A DNA stretch of 64,000 nt from the NCBI GenBank assembly GCA_018195615.1, contig JAGTPG010000001.1, positions 372,001 to 436,000 on the forward strand, in the 5' to 3' direction. The translations under genes and the position numbers were made by a program. Source of the DNA: Streptomyces tuirus (GTDB lineage Bacteria; Actinomycetota; Actinomycetes; Streptomycetales; Streptomycetaceae). Below the pieces are notes generated by a model that saw only the letters and a program-made list of their open reading frames with translations, made no database searches and was not told the origin of the DNA. Numbering within the stretch: the first letter of the stretch is position 1; each line of letters starts with the position of its first letter. This document shows, one piece after another, positions 35,978-46,611 of this stretch.

Positions 35978-37864
35978 TCACACGCTTGCCCCGACCGCGC
36001 TCTCCGTCCCGCCGAACTGGGTCCGGTACAGCTCCGCGTACCGTTCCCCCGCCGCCAGCAGTTCCTCGTGCGTGCCGCGTTCCACGATCCGGCCGGCCTC
36101 GACGACCAGGATCTGGTCGGCTGACCGGACGGTGGAGAGCCGGTGGGCGATCACGACCGCGGTCCTGCCTTCGAGGGCTTCGGTGAGTGCTTCCTGGACG
36201 GCGGCCTCGGAGGTGTTGTCGAGGTGGGCGGTGGCCTCGTCGAGGATGACGACGCGCTGCCGGGCCAGCAGCAGCCGGGCGATGGTCATGCGCTGGCGTT
36301 CGCCGCCGGAGAGCCGGTAGCCGCGTTCGCCGACCACGGTGTCGAGGCCGTCGGGCAGGGACCGTACGAGGTCGTCGAGCCTGGCCCGGCGCAGGGCGTC
36401 CCACAGGTCGGTCTCCGTGGCCGCGGGGCGGGCCAGGAGGAGGTTGGCACGGACGGTGTCGTGGAAGAGGTGCCCGTCCTGCGTGACCATGCCGAGGGTC
36501 TCGCGCAGGGACCGCGCGCTCAGGTCGCGGACGTCGACACCGCCGACGCGCACGGCGCCCTCGTCGGCGTCGTAGAGGCGAGGCAGCAGTTGCGCGACGG
36601 TCGACTTGCCGGCGCCGGAGGAGCCGACGAGCGCCACGGTCCGGCCCGCCTCGGCGCGGAAGGAGATGCCGTGCAGGACCTCGTCACCGCCGCGCCCGTC
36701 CAGGGAGGCGACTTCCTCCAGGGAGGCCAGGGAGACCTTGTCGGCGGAGGGGTAGCCGAAGCGGACGTTATCGAACTCGACCGCCACGGGCCCCTCGGGC
36801 ACCGGGCGCGCGTCGGGCTTCCCCTCGATGAGCGGCCGGAGATCGAGCACCTCGAAGACCCGCTCGAAGCTGACCAGGGCGCTCATCACCTCGACCCGGG
36901 CGCCGGCCAGCGCGGTCAGCGGCGCGTACAGCCGGGTCAGGAGCAGCGCCAGCGACACGACCGCGCCGGGATCGAGGGTGCCGCGCAGGGCGAGGTAGCC
37001 GCCGAGGCCGTAGACCAGGGCCAGGGCCAGGGCGGAGACCAGGGTGAGGGCGGTGATGAAGGCCGCCTGGGCCGTCGCCGTCCGCACGCCGATGTCCGCG
37101 ACCCGGCGGGCCCGCTCCGCGAACTGTGCCGACTCCTCCTCCGGGCGTCCGAAGAGCTTGACGAGTGTGGCGCCGGGTGCGGAGAAGCGCTCGGTCATGC
37201 GGGTGCCCATCGCCGCGTTCAGCGTCGCCGCCTCCCGCTGCATCCGGGCCATCCTGCTGCCCATGCGCCGGGCCGGGATCACGAAGACCGGCAGCAGCAC
37301 CAGCGCGAGCAGGGTGATCTGCCAGGACAGGGTGAGCATCACGGCGAGTGTGAGCAGCAGCGTGACGAGGTTGCTGACCACTCCGGACAGGGTGTTGCTG
37401 AACGCGCGCTGGGCGCCGATGACGTCGTTGTTGAGACGGGAGACGAGGGCGCCCGTACGAGTGCGTGTGAAGAACGCGACCGGCATGCGCTGCACATGGT
37501 CGAAGACGGCGGTGCGCAGATCGAGGATGAGGTGCTCGCCGAGCGTCGCCGACAGTCTTCGGCCGAGGATGCCGAGCGCCGCCTCCGCCATCGCGATCAG
37601 TGCGATGAGCAGGGCCAGGCGTACGACGGTGCCCTCGTCTCCGTTCGAGACGATGACGTTCACGACGCGCCCGGCCAGGACGGGCGTCGCCACGGCGAGC
37701 AGGGCGGTGCCGACGCCGAGCAGGACGAAGAGGGTGATGCGGCGGCGGTGCGGGCGGGCGAACGCGCCGATGCGGCGCAGGGTGGCGAGGGCGAAGGGGC
37801 GGCGCTCCTGCTCGGCGGTGATGACGCTGTGCAGTTGGTGCCACGCTGTGGTCTCCATACTCAT
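35978..37864 (-). CDS. ABC exporter, fused permease-ATPase (SoxR-box promoter)
   Basis: An intact protein of 628 residues. Six hydrophobic segments in the first 330 residues form the exporter fold. The ATPase has Walker A LVGSSGAGKST, signature YRLSGGERQRM, Walker B VVILDEATAHLD and the switch IAHRLSTV. It works as a homodimer or with a paralogue, probably as a multidrug exporter. The promoter holds a SoxR-like box (37880-37899) in a 19-bp spacer, so expression probably answers redox-active compounds. The -10 lies only a few bases before ATG 37864, so the message is nearly leaderless, which explains the absence of a ribosome site. Confidence 0.93.
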   Translation of the reverse strand: MSMETTAWHQLHSVITAEQERRPFALATLRRIGAFARPHRRRITLFVLLGVGTALLAVATPVLAGRVVNVIVSNGDEGTVVRLALLIALIAMAEAALGILGRRLSATLGEHLILDLRTAVFDHVQRMPVAFFTRTRTGALVSRLNNDVIGAQRAFSNTLSGVVSNLVTLLLTLAVMLTLSWQITLLALVLLPVFVIPARRMGSRMARMQREAATLNAAMGTRMTERFSAPGATLVKLFGRPEEESAQFAERARRVADIGVRTATAQAAFITALTLVSALALALVYGLGGYLALRGTLDPGAVVSLALLLTRLYAPLTALAGARVEVMSALVSFERVFEVLDLRPLIEGKPDARPVPEGPVAVEFDNVRFGYPSADKVSLASLEEVASLDGRGGDEVLHGISFRAEAGRTVALVGSSGAGKSTVAQLLPRLYDADEGAVRVGGVDVRDLSARSLRETLGMVTQDGHLFHDTVRANLLLARPAATETDLWDALRRARLDDLVRSLPDGLDTVVGERGYRLSGGERQRMTIARLLLARQRVVILDEATAHLDNTSEAAVQEALTEALEGRTAVVIAHRLSTVRSADQILVVEAGRIVERGTHEELLAAGERYAELYRTQFGGTESAVGASV

Positions 37865-37871
37865 GGCAGCG

Positions 37872-37903
37872 AAGCTAGAACCTCAAGCAATCTTGAGGTC
37901 AAG
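37872..37903 (-). promoter_or_regulatory. SoxR-type promoter of the ABC exporter
   Basis: On the minus strand, a -35 (TTGACC, 37903-37898) and a -10 (TAGCTT, 37877-37872) are separated by 20 bases. The gap holds ACCTCAAG-CAAT-CTTGAGGT (37880-37899), a perfect 8-bp inverted repeat that overlaps the -35 end. This matches the SoxR box (CCTCAAG-N4-CTTGAGG), and the over-long spacer is the hallmark of MerR-family promoters. In Streptomyces, SoxR activates exporter and reductase genes in response to redox-active pigments. No soxR gene is in the window. Confidence 0.85.
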
Positions 37904-37981
37904 GGGTTCGCACCTCGCCCCGGCATACCGCACAATCGGCCCGATCCCCCTCTCTTCCCCGTACCCCACCCAAAGGTCCCG

Positions 37982-39058
37982 ATGACGCTCTCCTCACAGC
38001 CGCTTCCCGCACGTAAGACGCCGTCCCCGATCCCGCAACCCGCCGTTGGCGGGGCATGGGAAGCCTCTGCGGATGTGACAGCGGTACAACTCCCCGAACT
38101 CCGCCCGGGACGACTCCCCCGTCGCGTCCCGGTCCGCCGCCTGCGTCAGGTCCTGTGTCTGCTTCCGCTCCTGCTCGTCACCGTGGTCGCGGTGCAGCAC
38201 CGGTCCGTACTCGCCGAGGGCTTCGCGCATCTGGCCACCGCCGAGTGGCCGTGGCTGCTGGCCGCGGTCGGCGCGACCTGTCTGACCTGGGTCGCCGCCG
38301 CCTGCACCCGGCAGGGCGCGGTCGTCGAACGGCTGCCCCGGCGACGGCTGCTGGCGACGCAGTTCGCCGCGGGCGCGGCCAACCACCTGCTGCCGACGGG
38401 GCTGGGCGCGAGCGCGGTGAACCTGCGGTTCATGACGGTGTGCGGGCTGCCGCTCGCCCGCTCCTCGGCCGCCCTCGCGCTGTATCTGCTGGCCGAGAGC
38501 GTGGGCCGGGTGGCTCTGCTCGGCGCCCTGCTCGTCGCGTTCCCCGACGCGCTGCGGCTCGGCACGCTGCTGCCCGAGGCGGCGTTCGGCCCGCTACTGG
38601 CCGGGGCCGGCGCGGTGCTCGTCATCGCGGTGGCCGTGCTGGCCCTCGTCCGGCGGGTGCGCTCCGCCCTGGTGTCCTTCCTGCGGACGGCGCTCGGCGA
38701 GGCACGCTCGGTGCACACCCGCCCGGCCCGGGCCCTGGCCCTGTGGGGCGGGTCGCTCGCCTTCCCCGCGCTGCAGGCCTCCGTACTGGTCCTGGTGGGG
38801 CAGGCGTTGGGGCTGCCGGTGCCGCCCGCGCACATGGCGGTGGCCTACCTGGCGGCGACGGTCGCCGTCGCGCTGGTGCCCACCCCGGGCGGGCTCGGCT
38901 CGGTGGAGGCGGCGCTGGTCGTGGCGCTGGTGGCGGCGGGCGGCCCGGCCGCGGTGGCCACGGCCGTGGTCCTGGCCTTCCGGGTCATCACCGTCTGGCT
39001 GCCGCTGCTGCCGGGGGCACTGACCCTGGGGGCACTGGTACGGCTCAAGGTGATCTGA
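37982..39058 (+). CDS. PF03706-type (LPG synthase transmembrane-like) integral membrane protein
   Basis: An intact protein of 358 residues. A Pro/Arg-rich N-terminal tail of about 55 residues is followed by about eight hydrophobic segments. PF03706 proteins are recognised by ATQFAAGAANHLLPTGLGA and the final TPGGLGSVEAALVVALVAAG. Members include the membrane half of lysyl-phosphatidylglycerol synthases and AglD/YbhN flippase-like proteins; the catalytic aminoacyl domain is absent here. It may move or modify lipid-linked intermediates. ATG 37982 is 118 bp from the divergent exporter start; the shared promoter region contains the SoxR box. Confidence 0.8.
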   Translation: MTLSSQPLPARKTPSPIPQPAVGGAWEASADVTAVQLPELRPGRLPRRVPVRRLRQVLCLLPLLLVTVVAVQHRSVLAEGFAHLATAEWPWLLAAVGATCLTWVAAACTRQGAVVERLPRRRLLATQFAAGAANHLLPTGLGASAVNLRFMTVCGLPLARSSAALALYLLAESVGRVALLGALLVAFPDALRLGTLLPEAAFGPLLAGAGAVLVIAVAVLALVRRVRSALVSFLRTALGEARSVHTRPARALALWGGSLAFPALQASVLVLVGQALGLPVPPAHMAVAYLAATVAVALVPTPGGLGSVEAALVVALVAAGGPAAVATAVVLAFRVITVWLPLLPGALTLGALVRLKVI

Positions 39059-39291
39059 GCCGGCGCACTGACGGCGCGTCATGTGCAGTAACTCACCCTC
39101 CGCTCACCCCCGTCTCCGGTACGAAACCCCGTGCGGGATGCGGCAGGATGAACGACCGTGCCCACCGCAGGTCAGGGTGGTCGGGCGCGATTCGGACATC
39201 CCGGAAACCGAGCAGGTGACGACGTGACGACACTTCATATCCGGCCGCCGGCGACAGCGTTCGCCGCAGTACTCCTCCCGGGAGGTGACCG

Positions 39292-40389
39292 GTGAACCGT
39301 GCGCTGACCGTGGACGACCTGGTCTTCGCCGGGATCGCCCTGGCATCGGGCCTGCTGGCGGCCTTCGCGCTGCGCATGCTGCTGCGCTGGCTCGGCGGGC
39401 ACGCCGACCGCACCCGCTGGACGGGGGACGACGTCATCGTGCACGCGCTGCGGGCCGTGGTGCCGTGGGCCGCGGTGGTGGGCGGCGTGGCGGGCGCGGC
39501 GGCGGTGCTGCCGCTGACCCGGACGGTGCAGCACCACACCAACCAGGTGCTGACGGTGCTGCTCATCTTCGTCGCGACGGTGTCGGCGGCGCGGGTGGTG
39601 GCCGGACTGGTCCGGACGGTCACCCAGTCGCGTTCCGGCGTCGCCGGCTCGGCCACGATCTTCGTCAACATCACCCGGATCCTGGTCCTGGCGATCGGTT
39701 TCCTGGTGGTGCTCCAGACGCTGGGGATCTCCATAGCCCCGCTGCTGACCGCCCTGGGTGTCGGCGGTCTGGCGGTCGCGCTGGCGCTTCAGGACACGCT
39801 GGCCAACCTGTTCGCGGGCATCCACATCCTCGCCTCCAAGACCGTCCAGCCGGGTGACTACATCCGGCTCAGCAGCAATGAGGAGGGCTACGTCGAGGAC
39901 ATCAACTGGCGGCAGACGACGATCCGCAACCTGTCGAACAACCTCGTCGTGATCCCCAACGGCCAGCTCGCCAAGACGAACATGACCAACTTCATGCGTC
40001 CGGAGGAGCAGCTGACCATCCTGGTGCAGGTCGGCGTCGCCTACGACAGCGACCTGGAGCACGTGGAGCGGGTGACCAACGAGGTCATCGCGGAGACGAT
40101 GGCCGAGGTCGAGGGCGCCGTGCCGGACCACGAGCCGATCATCCGGTTCCACACCTTCGGCGACTCCCGCATCGGCTTCACCGTCATCCTGGGCGTCGGC
40201 GAGTTCAGCGACCAGTACCGGATCAAGCACGAGTTCATCAAGCGCCTGCACAAGCGCTACCGCGCCGAGGGCATCCGCATCCCCGCCCCGGCCCGGACGG
40301 TGGCGCTCCAGCAGGGCGCGGCCGTCATCCCGCAGCAGCGGACCGGCGAGACGGAGCCGAACGGGATGACCTCCGCCCGGCTCGACTGA
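39292..40389 (+). CDS. Small-conductance mechanosensitive channel (MscS family)
   Basis: An intact protein of 365 residues. Four or so hydrophobic segments precede the pore-lining helix and beta domain with [21 protein letters not shown] and [11 protein letters not shown], the MscS signature. The cytoplasmic domain follows, including [24 protein letters not shown]. It opens on membrane tension during hypo-osmotic shock. GTG 39292 follows GGGAGGTGACC. The gene stands alone, upstream of icd. Confidence 0.93.
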   Translation: MNRALTVDDLVFAGIALASGLLAAFALRMLLRWLGGHADRTRWTGDDVIVHALRAVVPWAAVVGGVAGAAAVLPLTRTVQHHTNQVLTVLLIFVATVSAARVVAGLVRTVTQSRSGVAGSATIFVNITRILVLAIGFLVVLQTLGISIAPLLTALGVGGLAVALALQDTLANLFAGIHILASKTVQPGDYIRLSSNEEGYVEDINWRQTTIRNLSNNLVVIPNGQLAKTNMTNFMRPEEQLTILVQVGVAYDSDLEHVERVTNEVIAETMAEVEGAVPDHEPIIRFHTFGDSRIGFTVILGVGEFSDQYRIKHEFIKRLHKRYRAEGIRIPAPARTVALQQGAAVIPQQRTGETEPNGMTSARLD

Positions 40390-40539
40390 GGCCCGGCAGC
40401 GACAGCGCGTCGCCGACCGTGATCCGCACCACCCGGTGACGGCCGTCGGCGACGCCCCGCAGTCCCCCGGTCACGGTGGGGTGGCCATGGCCCGAAAACG
40501 GTCGCGGACCCCTGTCGAGACGAGGTCGATCACGAGATA

Positions 40540-40552
40540 TCTTGATGTCGAG
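40540..40552. promoter_or_regulatory. Imperfect palindrome in the icd promoter region
   Basis: TCTTGATGTCGAG lies 30 bp before the icd start within an AT-richer stretch (GAGATATCTTGATG). The half-sites CTTGA and TCGAG are nearly complementary. It may be a regulator site or simply a -10 region. Confidence 0.35.
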
Positions 40553-40582
40553 CAATGTTGCAGACGTGGAGCGGAGCACCCG

Positions 40583-42801
<2,219 letters not shown>

Positions 42802-42841
42802 CGCCACCGGCCCGGGCTGACCGCCCGACGGGCATGCGACT

Positions 42842-42875
42842 CCGCCCCGACCGGCATAGTGTCCGGTCGGGGCGG
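42842..42875 (+). terminator. Terminator of icd
   Basis: A 13-bp perfect stem (CCGCCCCGACCGG with CCGGTCGGGGCGG), with loop CATAGTGT, begins 40 bp after the stop. Confidence 0.85.
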
Positions 42876-42938
42876 GGTCGTCTCCCGACCGGCCGGGGCC
42901 CGAGGGAGCCCCCTGACAACGTCCCGTGGAGCCGCCGC

Positions 42939-43726
42939 ATGACCGACGACCCGCAGCCCTTCGACGTCCTGCCCGGCGACGGGCGCTCCCCGTGATCCTG
43001 CACGTTCCGCACGCGGCGCGGGAGATCCCGCCGTCCGTACGGGCGGACATCGTCCTGGACGACGAGGAGCTCGCCCGGGAACTGGACCACATCACCGACG
43101 CGCACACGGCGGAGATCGCCGAGGTGGCGGCCGGCCTGGCCGGCGTCACGCCGTGGCGGTTCGTCAACCGGCTGTCGCGGCTGGTCGTCGACCCCGAGCG
43201 GTTCCCCGACGAACGGGAGGAGATGCGGGTCGTCGGCATGGGCGCGGTGTACACGCGGACCACGCACGGAGACGTGCTGCGGCCCGAGCACGTCGAGGCC
43301 GGGCCGCTCGTCGAGCGGTACTTCCTGCCGTACGCCCGGGCGATGACGCGGACCGTGCAGGAGCGCCTGGCGGCCACCGGGCGCGCGGTGATCATCGACG
43401 TGCACTCGTATCCCAGCGCCCGGCTGCCGTACGAGCTGCATGGCGAGGGGCCCCGGCCGCCGGTGTGTCTGGGCACCGACTCCTTCCACACCACTACCGC
43501 GCTGCTGGACGCCGCGCGGACGGCGTTCGGGGAGGCGGAGCTCGACAGCCCGTTCAGCGGGGCCTACGTACCGCTGGAGTTCTATGGGACCGACCCGCGG
43601 GTCGAGGCGCTCATGGTGGAGATCCGCCGGGACACCTACATGACCGAGCCGGGCGGCCCCGCCGGTCCCGGGTCGGAGCGCCTCGCCGCCGCGCTGGCCG
43701 GCCTGGTGGACGCCGTGTCCCACTGA
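42939..43726 (+). CDS. N-formylglutamate amidohydrolase family protein; one frameshift
   Basis: The product is about 263 residues. It starts at ATG 42939 ([17 protein letters not shown]) and a junction near 42993 (CCCC for CCCCC) leads to [14 protein letters not shown]. Metal and substrate motifs of the family follow: [38 protein letters not shown] and [12 protein letters not shown]. It hydrolyses N-formyl-L-glutamate or related N-acyl amino acids and is linked to histidine degradation elsewhere. There are no hut genes here, so its physiological substrate is unclear. Confidence 0.88.
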
Positions 43727-43900
43727 CCACCGACGCCAGGTTCCTGTCCGCGAGCGGGACCGGACGCCCCCGTCACGCCACCGCTCGGCATGCATGCCCG
43801 GCCGGCCGGCCCAGCGATGCTGTCGCCCGGTGCCCGCGCTGCCGAGGCACCTCGGGTGCGCCCGGCGCTCACCCGCTCGAGCGCGCCTTCGGTCCGCCCC

Positions 43901-44408
43901 TCAGGCCCGCAGCCACTCCGTCACCACCACGTCCACGCCCGTGCGCAACCGCAGGCGAACGGACCGGACGGCGGTACCTCGCCGCTGAAGCGCCCCAGGT
44001 CGTCGGCCGTGAGCCGGGGGCCGGGACGCGGTCCGCCCAGGACCTCGATCCGGGCCGGCTGCGGTGGCAGCACCTGCCCCATCAGTCCGTGCGCGGTCAC
44101 CTCGATGTCGACGGTCACCTCGCCCGCCCGGAAGGTCAGCATCCGGGGCGCGCCGGTGGCCCCCGGACCGGGAGCGAGTCGACCAGCGAGTCGAAGGTCA
44201 GTTCGGCGACGCGGGCGTCGAGGTCGCGCAGCGCGAAGGCGTCGACGGCGATCTGCTGGAGCTCCGGCGGCACGGGATCCAGGACGGCGGCGGCCTGCCG
44301 CAGCTCCTCCTCCAGCAGTCCGGCGTCGAACTCCTCGTCGTCCAAGCCGTCCTGGTCGAAGTCGAACGCGTCGTCGCTCATGTCGTTCATGTCGTTCATG
44401 TCGCTCAC
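43901..44408 (-). CDS. Acidic partner protein of the sigma factor in the S8/CHAT block; two frameshifts
   Basis: The product is about 168 residues across junctions near 44155 and 43960. It starts with a curious MND repeat (SDMNDMNDMSDD), then a strongly acidic region DAFDFDQDGLDDEEFD, a helix LLEEELRQAAAVL, and DARVAELTFDSLVDS. A beta-rich C-terminal domain follows, MLTFRAGEVTVDIEVTAHGL to DDLGRFSGEVPPSGPF, ending VVVTEWLRA. GTG 44408 overlaps the sigma-factor stop (GTGA), so the two are coupled. Position and acidity fit an anti-sigma-like or adaptor role, which is inferred and not seen. Confidence 0.7.
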
Positions 44409-44979
44409 ATCGCCCCCCGCGCCTCGAGCCGGGCCCTTAGCCGCCGCAGACAGCGCTGGCGCAGCGGCCCGATGCTGCCCACCGCGATCCCGAGCGCGGC
44501 GGACACGTCCTGGTAGCTGGGCGGCGGCGAGGCCATCAGCACCCGCAGCAACTGCCGGCACCGCTCGCCCAGTTCCTCGAACTCCTGCCACAGCCGCCGT
44601 ACCCGTTCGCCCTGGGCGGCGGCCTCCTCGGAGTCGAGCAGCGACTGCTCCGGCGTGCCGTCCTCGCTGACCCGGTCCAGCAGCTGCGGATCGTCGGTCA
44701 ACGTCAGCCGCTGGGAACTCCGGATCACCTTCAGGCACTCGTGGCGCGCGGTGCTCGCCAGCCACGCGCCGGCCTTGCCGGGTTCCCGGATCCGCCCGAG
44801 GTGCTGGGCGAAGCGGAACCACGCGGTCTGAAACACCTCGTGGGCGTCCGCGTCGGAGAGCCGGTGGGCCCGCACCACGGACCACACCAGGGGCTCAGCC
44901 CTTCCACCAGCGCCTTCCAGGCCGCCGCGTCACCGTCGGCGGCGGCCCGGACGAGTGCCCCGGCATCTGTACGGTCCAC
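44405..44979 (-). CDS. ECF-type (sigma-70 family) sigma factor; one frameshift
   Basis: The product is about 192 residues across a junction near 44892 (CCCC for CCCCC, restoring EGLSPLVWSVVRAH). Region 2: DRTDAGALVRAAADGDAAAW, VWSVVRAHRLSDADAHEVFQTAWFRFAQHL, the core-binding and -10 recognising helices. Region 4: LLRVLMASPPPSYQDVSAAL followed by GIAVGSIGPLRQRCLRRLRA, the -35 helix-turn-helix. GTG 44979 is chosen as start. It sits 63 bp after the subtilisin gene and overlaps the partner gene, so it belongs to that operon and may direct RNA polymerase to the S8/CHAT promoters. Confidence 0.88.
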
Positions 44980-45041
44980 GACAGCCCCACCCCTCGAGTA
45001 CGGCACGTCATCGTACGCCGTGGAGGGGGCGGCTTCGGCCC

Positions 45042-46470
45042 TCACAGCCCGGAAGCCAGGCGCACGACCGGCACCGGGCGCCAAGTGGGCGGACGCAGCG
45101 CGGGCACATGCGCCCCACGCACTTCGGCGAACCCGGCGCTCGCGGCGAGCAGTTGCCGCCGGGCCGCGCGCGGGTCGGTCTCCTTGTGCGCCGTCATGTG
45201 GGCGGCGACCAGGCCGGCGGTCACCGGGGTGGCGAAGGAGGTGCCGCTCCACTGCGCGTACCCCTCGAACATCACCTGGTCCGGCTTGGCGGCGGCGTTC
45301 TCGTCGCTCAGCACGCCCGAGTGCCGGGGGTGCCGGCAGGTACAGCCGTAGGTGAAGCCGTAGCGGCAGGCGTCGTAGGTGGAGTGCTGGTACACGTACG
45401 GGACGGGCGACTCGAAGCCGGTGAGGGCGCTGGTGAGGCGCTCGCCGGGGCGTAGACCCTGACCCAGGGGCCGTGATTGGTGAAGCAGGCGCCGAACTCG
45501 CCGTCGCTGCGCAGGGCGCCGACCGACAGCACCGAGTCCTCCCAGCCGGGCAGGTCGGCGTAGGCGGCCGGCCAGAACGGGGTGGCGCTGGCGTTGTTGC
45601 CGGCGGCGGCGACCAGGAGGGTGCGCTGCTCGCGCAGTTCCCGCATGAAGTTCTCCACGCCGAGCAGGCCGTCGGTGCGGCCGTTGGAGGTGCCGGCGGA
45701 GAGGCTGAGGACGTCGGGCCAGCCGTCGGCGTCGACGGCCTCGAAGAGCCTCTCGCCGAACTCCGACTCGAGGATGGCGCCGGCGTCGTTGAGGCTGCCG
45801 CGCACGGTGATGTCGGTGTTGGGCGCGACGGCGGCCACGAGCCCGGCGATGAACGTGCCGTGGCCGACGTACTGCTGGAGGATCCCCTGGTCGTCGCACT
45901 CCTGGACCTGGGGTCGCCGCCGGTGTGGGCGAGGAGCGTGCAGGAGCGGTAGTCGTGCATCAGGCCGGTGTCGACGACGAGGACGCCGACGGCCGTGCCC
46001 GGGTCGTAGGCGGTGTCCGCGGCGGCCGGGTTGGGTGGCTCGCTGAGCGGGACGGGTACGGGTTCGTCGCCGGGGCAGGCGTTGACCGCGATGTGCACCA
46101 CGTGGTTGCGGGCGACCATCCGGTGCCCCGCCCTCGCCTCGCGCTCGCGCACGGACCGCAGCGCCTGGGCGACGGCCCGGTCCGCTCCCCGGTGCCCCTC
46201 GCCGGGGTCGCCGACCCGGATCCGGGTGACGCCGCTGCGGTTGGTCGCCGGGCCCGCCCGGCGGACCTGCTCCTGGTCGAGGTCGGGTGCCGCCGTGAAG
46301 TGCGCCCGGACGGTGTCCTCGACGACTTGGGCCTCCTCGCCGTCGCGGACGAGGACGACGCCCCTCTCGTACATGAACTCGGCCGAGTCGTCGGGCCCCA
46401 TCGCCAGGGGGACGTCGGGCATCGAGCGCTGGATCTGCTCGAACTGCTCCTGGAATCGCTGAGGTGCCAT
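45042..46470 (-). CDS. Subtilisin-like S8 serine peptidase without signal peptide; two frameshifts
   Basis: The product is about 477 residues across junctions near 45913 and 45455. The catalytic triad is complete: Asp in VGVLVVDTGLM, His in YVGHGTFIAGLVA, Ser in WSGTSFATPVTAGL; the oxyanion Asn is in LVAAAGNNAS. An N-terminal region of about 160 residues (FEQIQRSMPDVPLAMGPD…) precedes it, with no signal peptide, so it is probably intracellular and may need activation. ATG 46470 follows GGGAGGACACG. It is divergent from the CHAT gene and heads an operon with the sigma factor and its partner. Confidence 0.9.
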
Positions 46471-46554
46471 GGCGTGTCCTCCCGTTGGTGCGACGGCGTC
46501 GGTCGGTGCCGCGGAGCGGTCGTCGATTCTCTTCGACAAGAGTCACCGGGCGGT

Positions 46555-46569
46555 CTTTTGATACAGCGC
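46555..46569. promoter_or_regulatory. Shared element, copy 1, between S8 and CHAT genes
   Basis: CTTTTGATACAGCGC differs at two positions from CTTCTGATACAGGGC at 51036-51050. Both lie in divergent gaps of this block, between S8 and CHAT here and between the LAL regulator and the metallopeptidase there. It may be a common promoter or operator element. Confidence 0.45.
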
Positions 46570-46611
46570 CGAACCTGTGGGGTGCCGTTCCGTGGCACTA
46601 CCATCCGAGGA

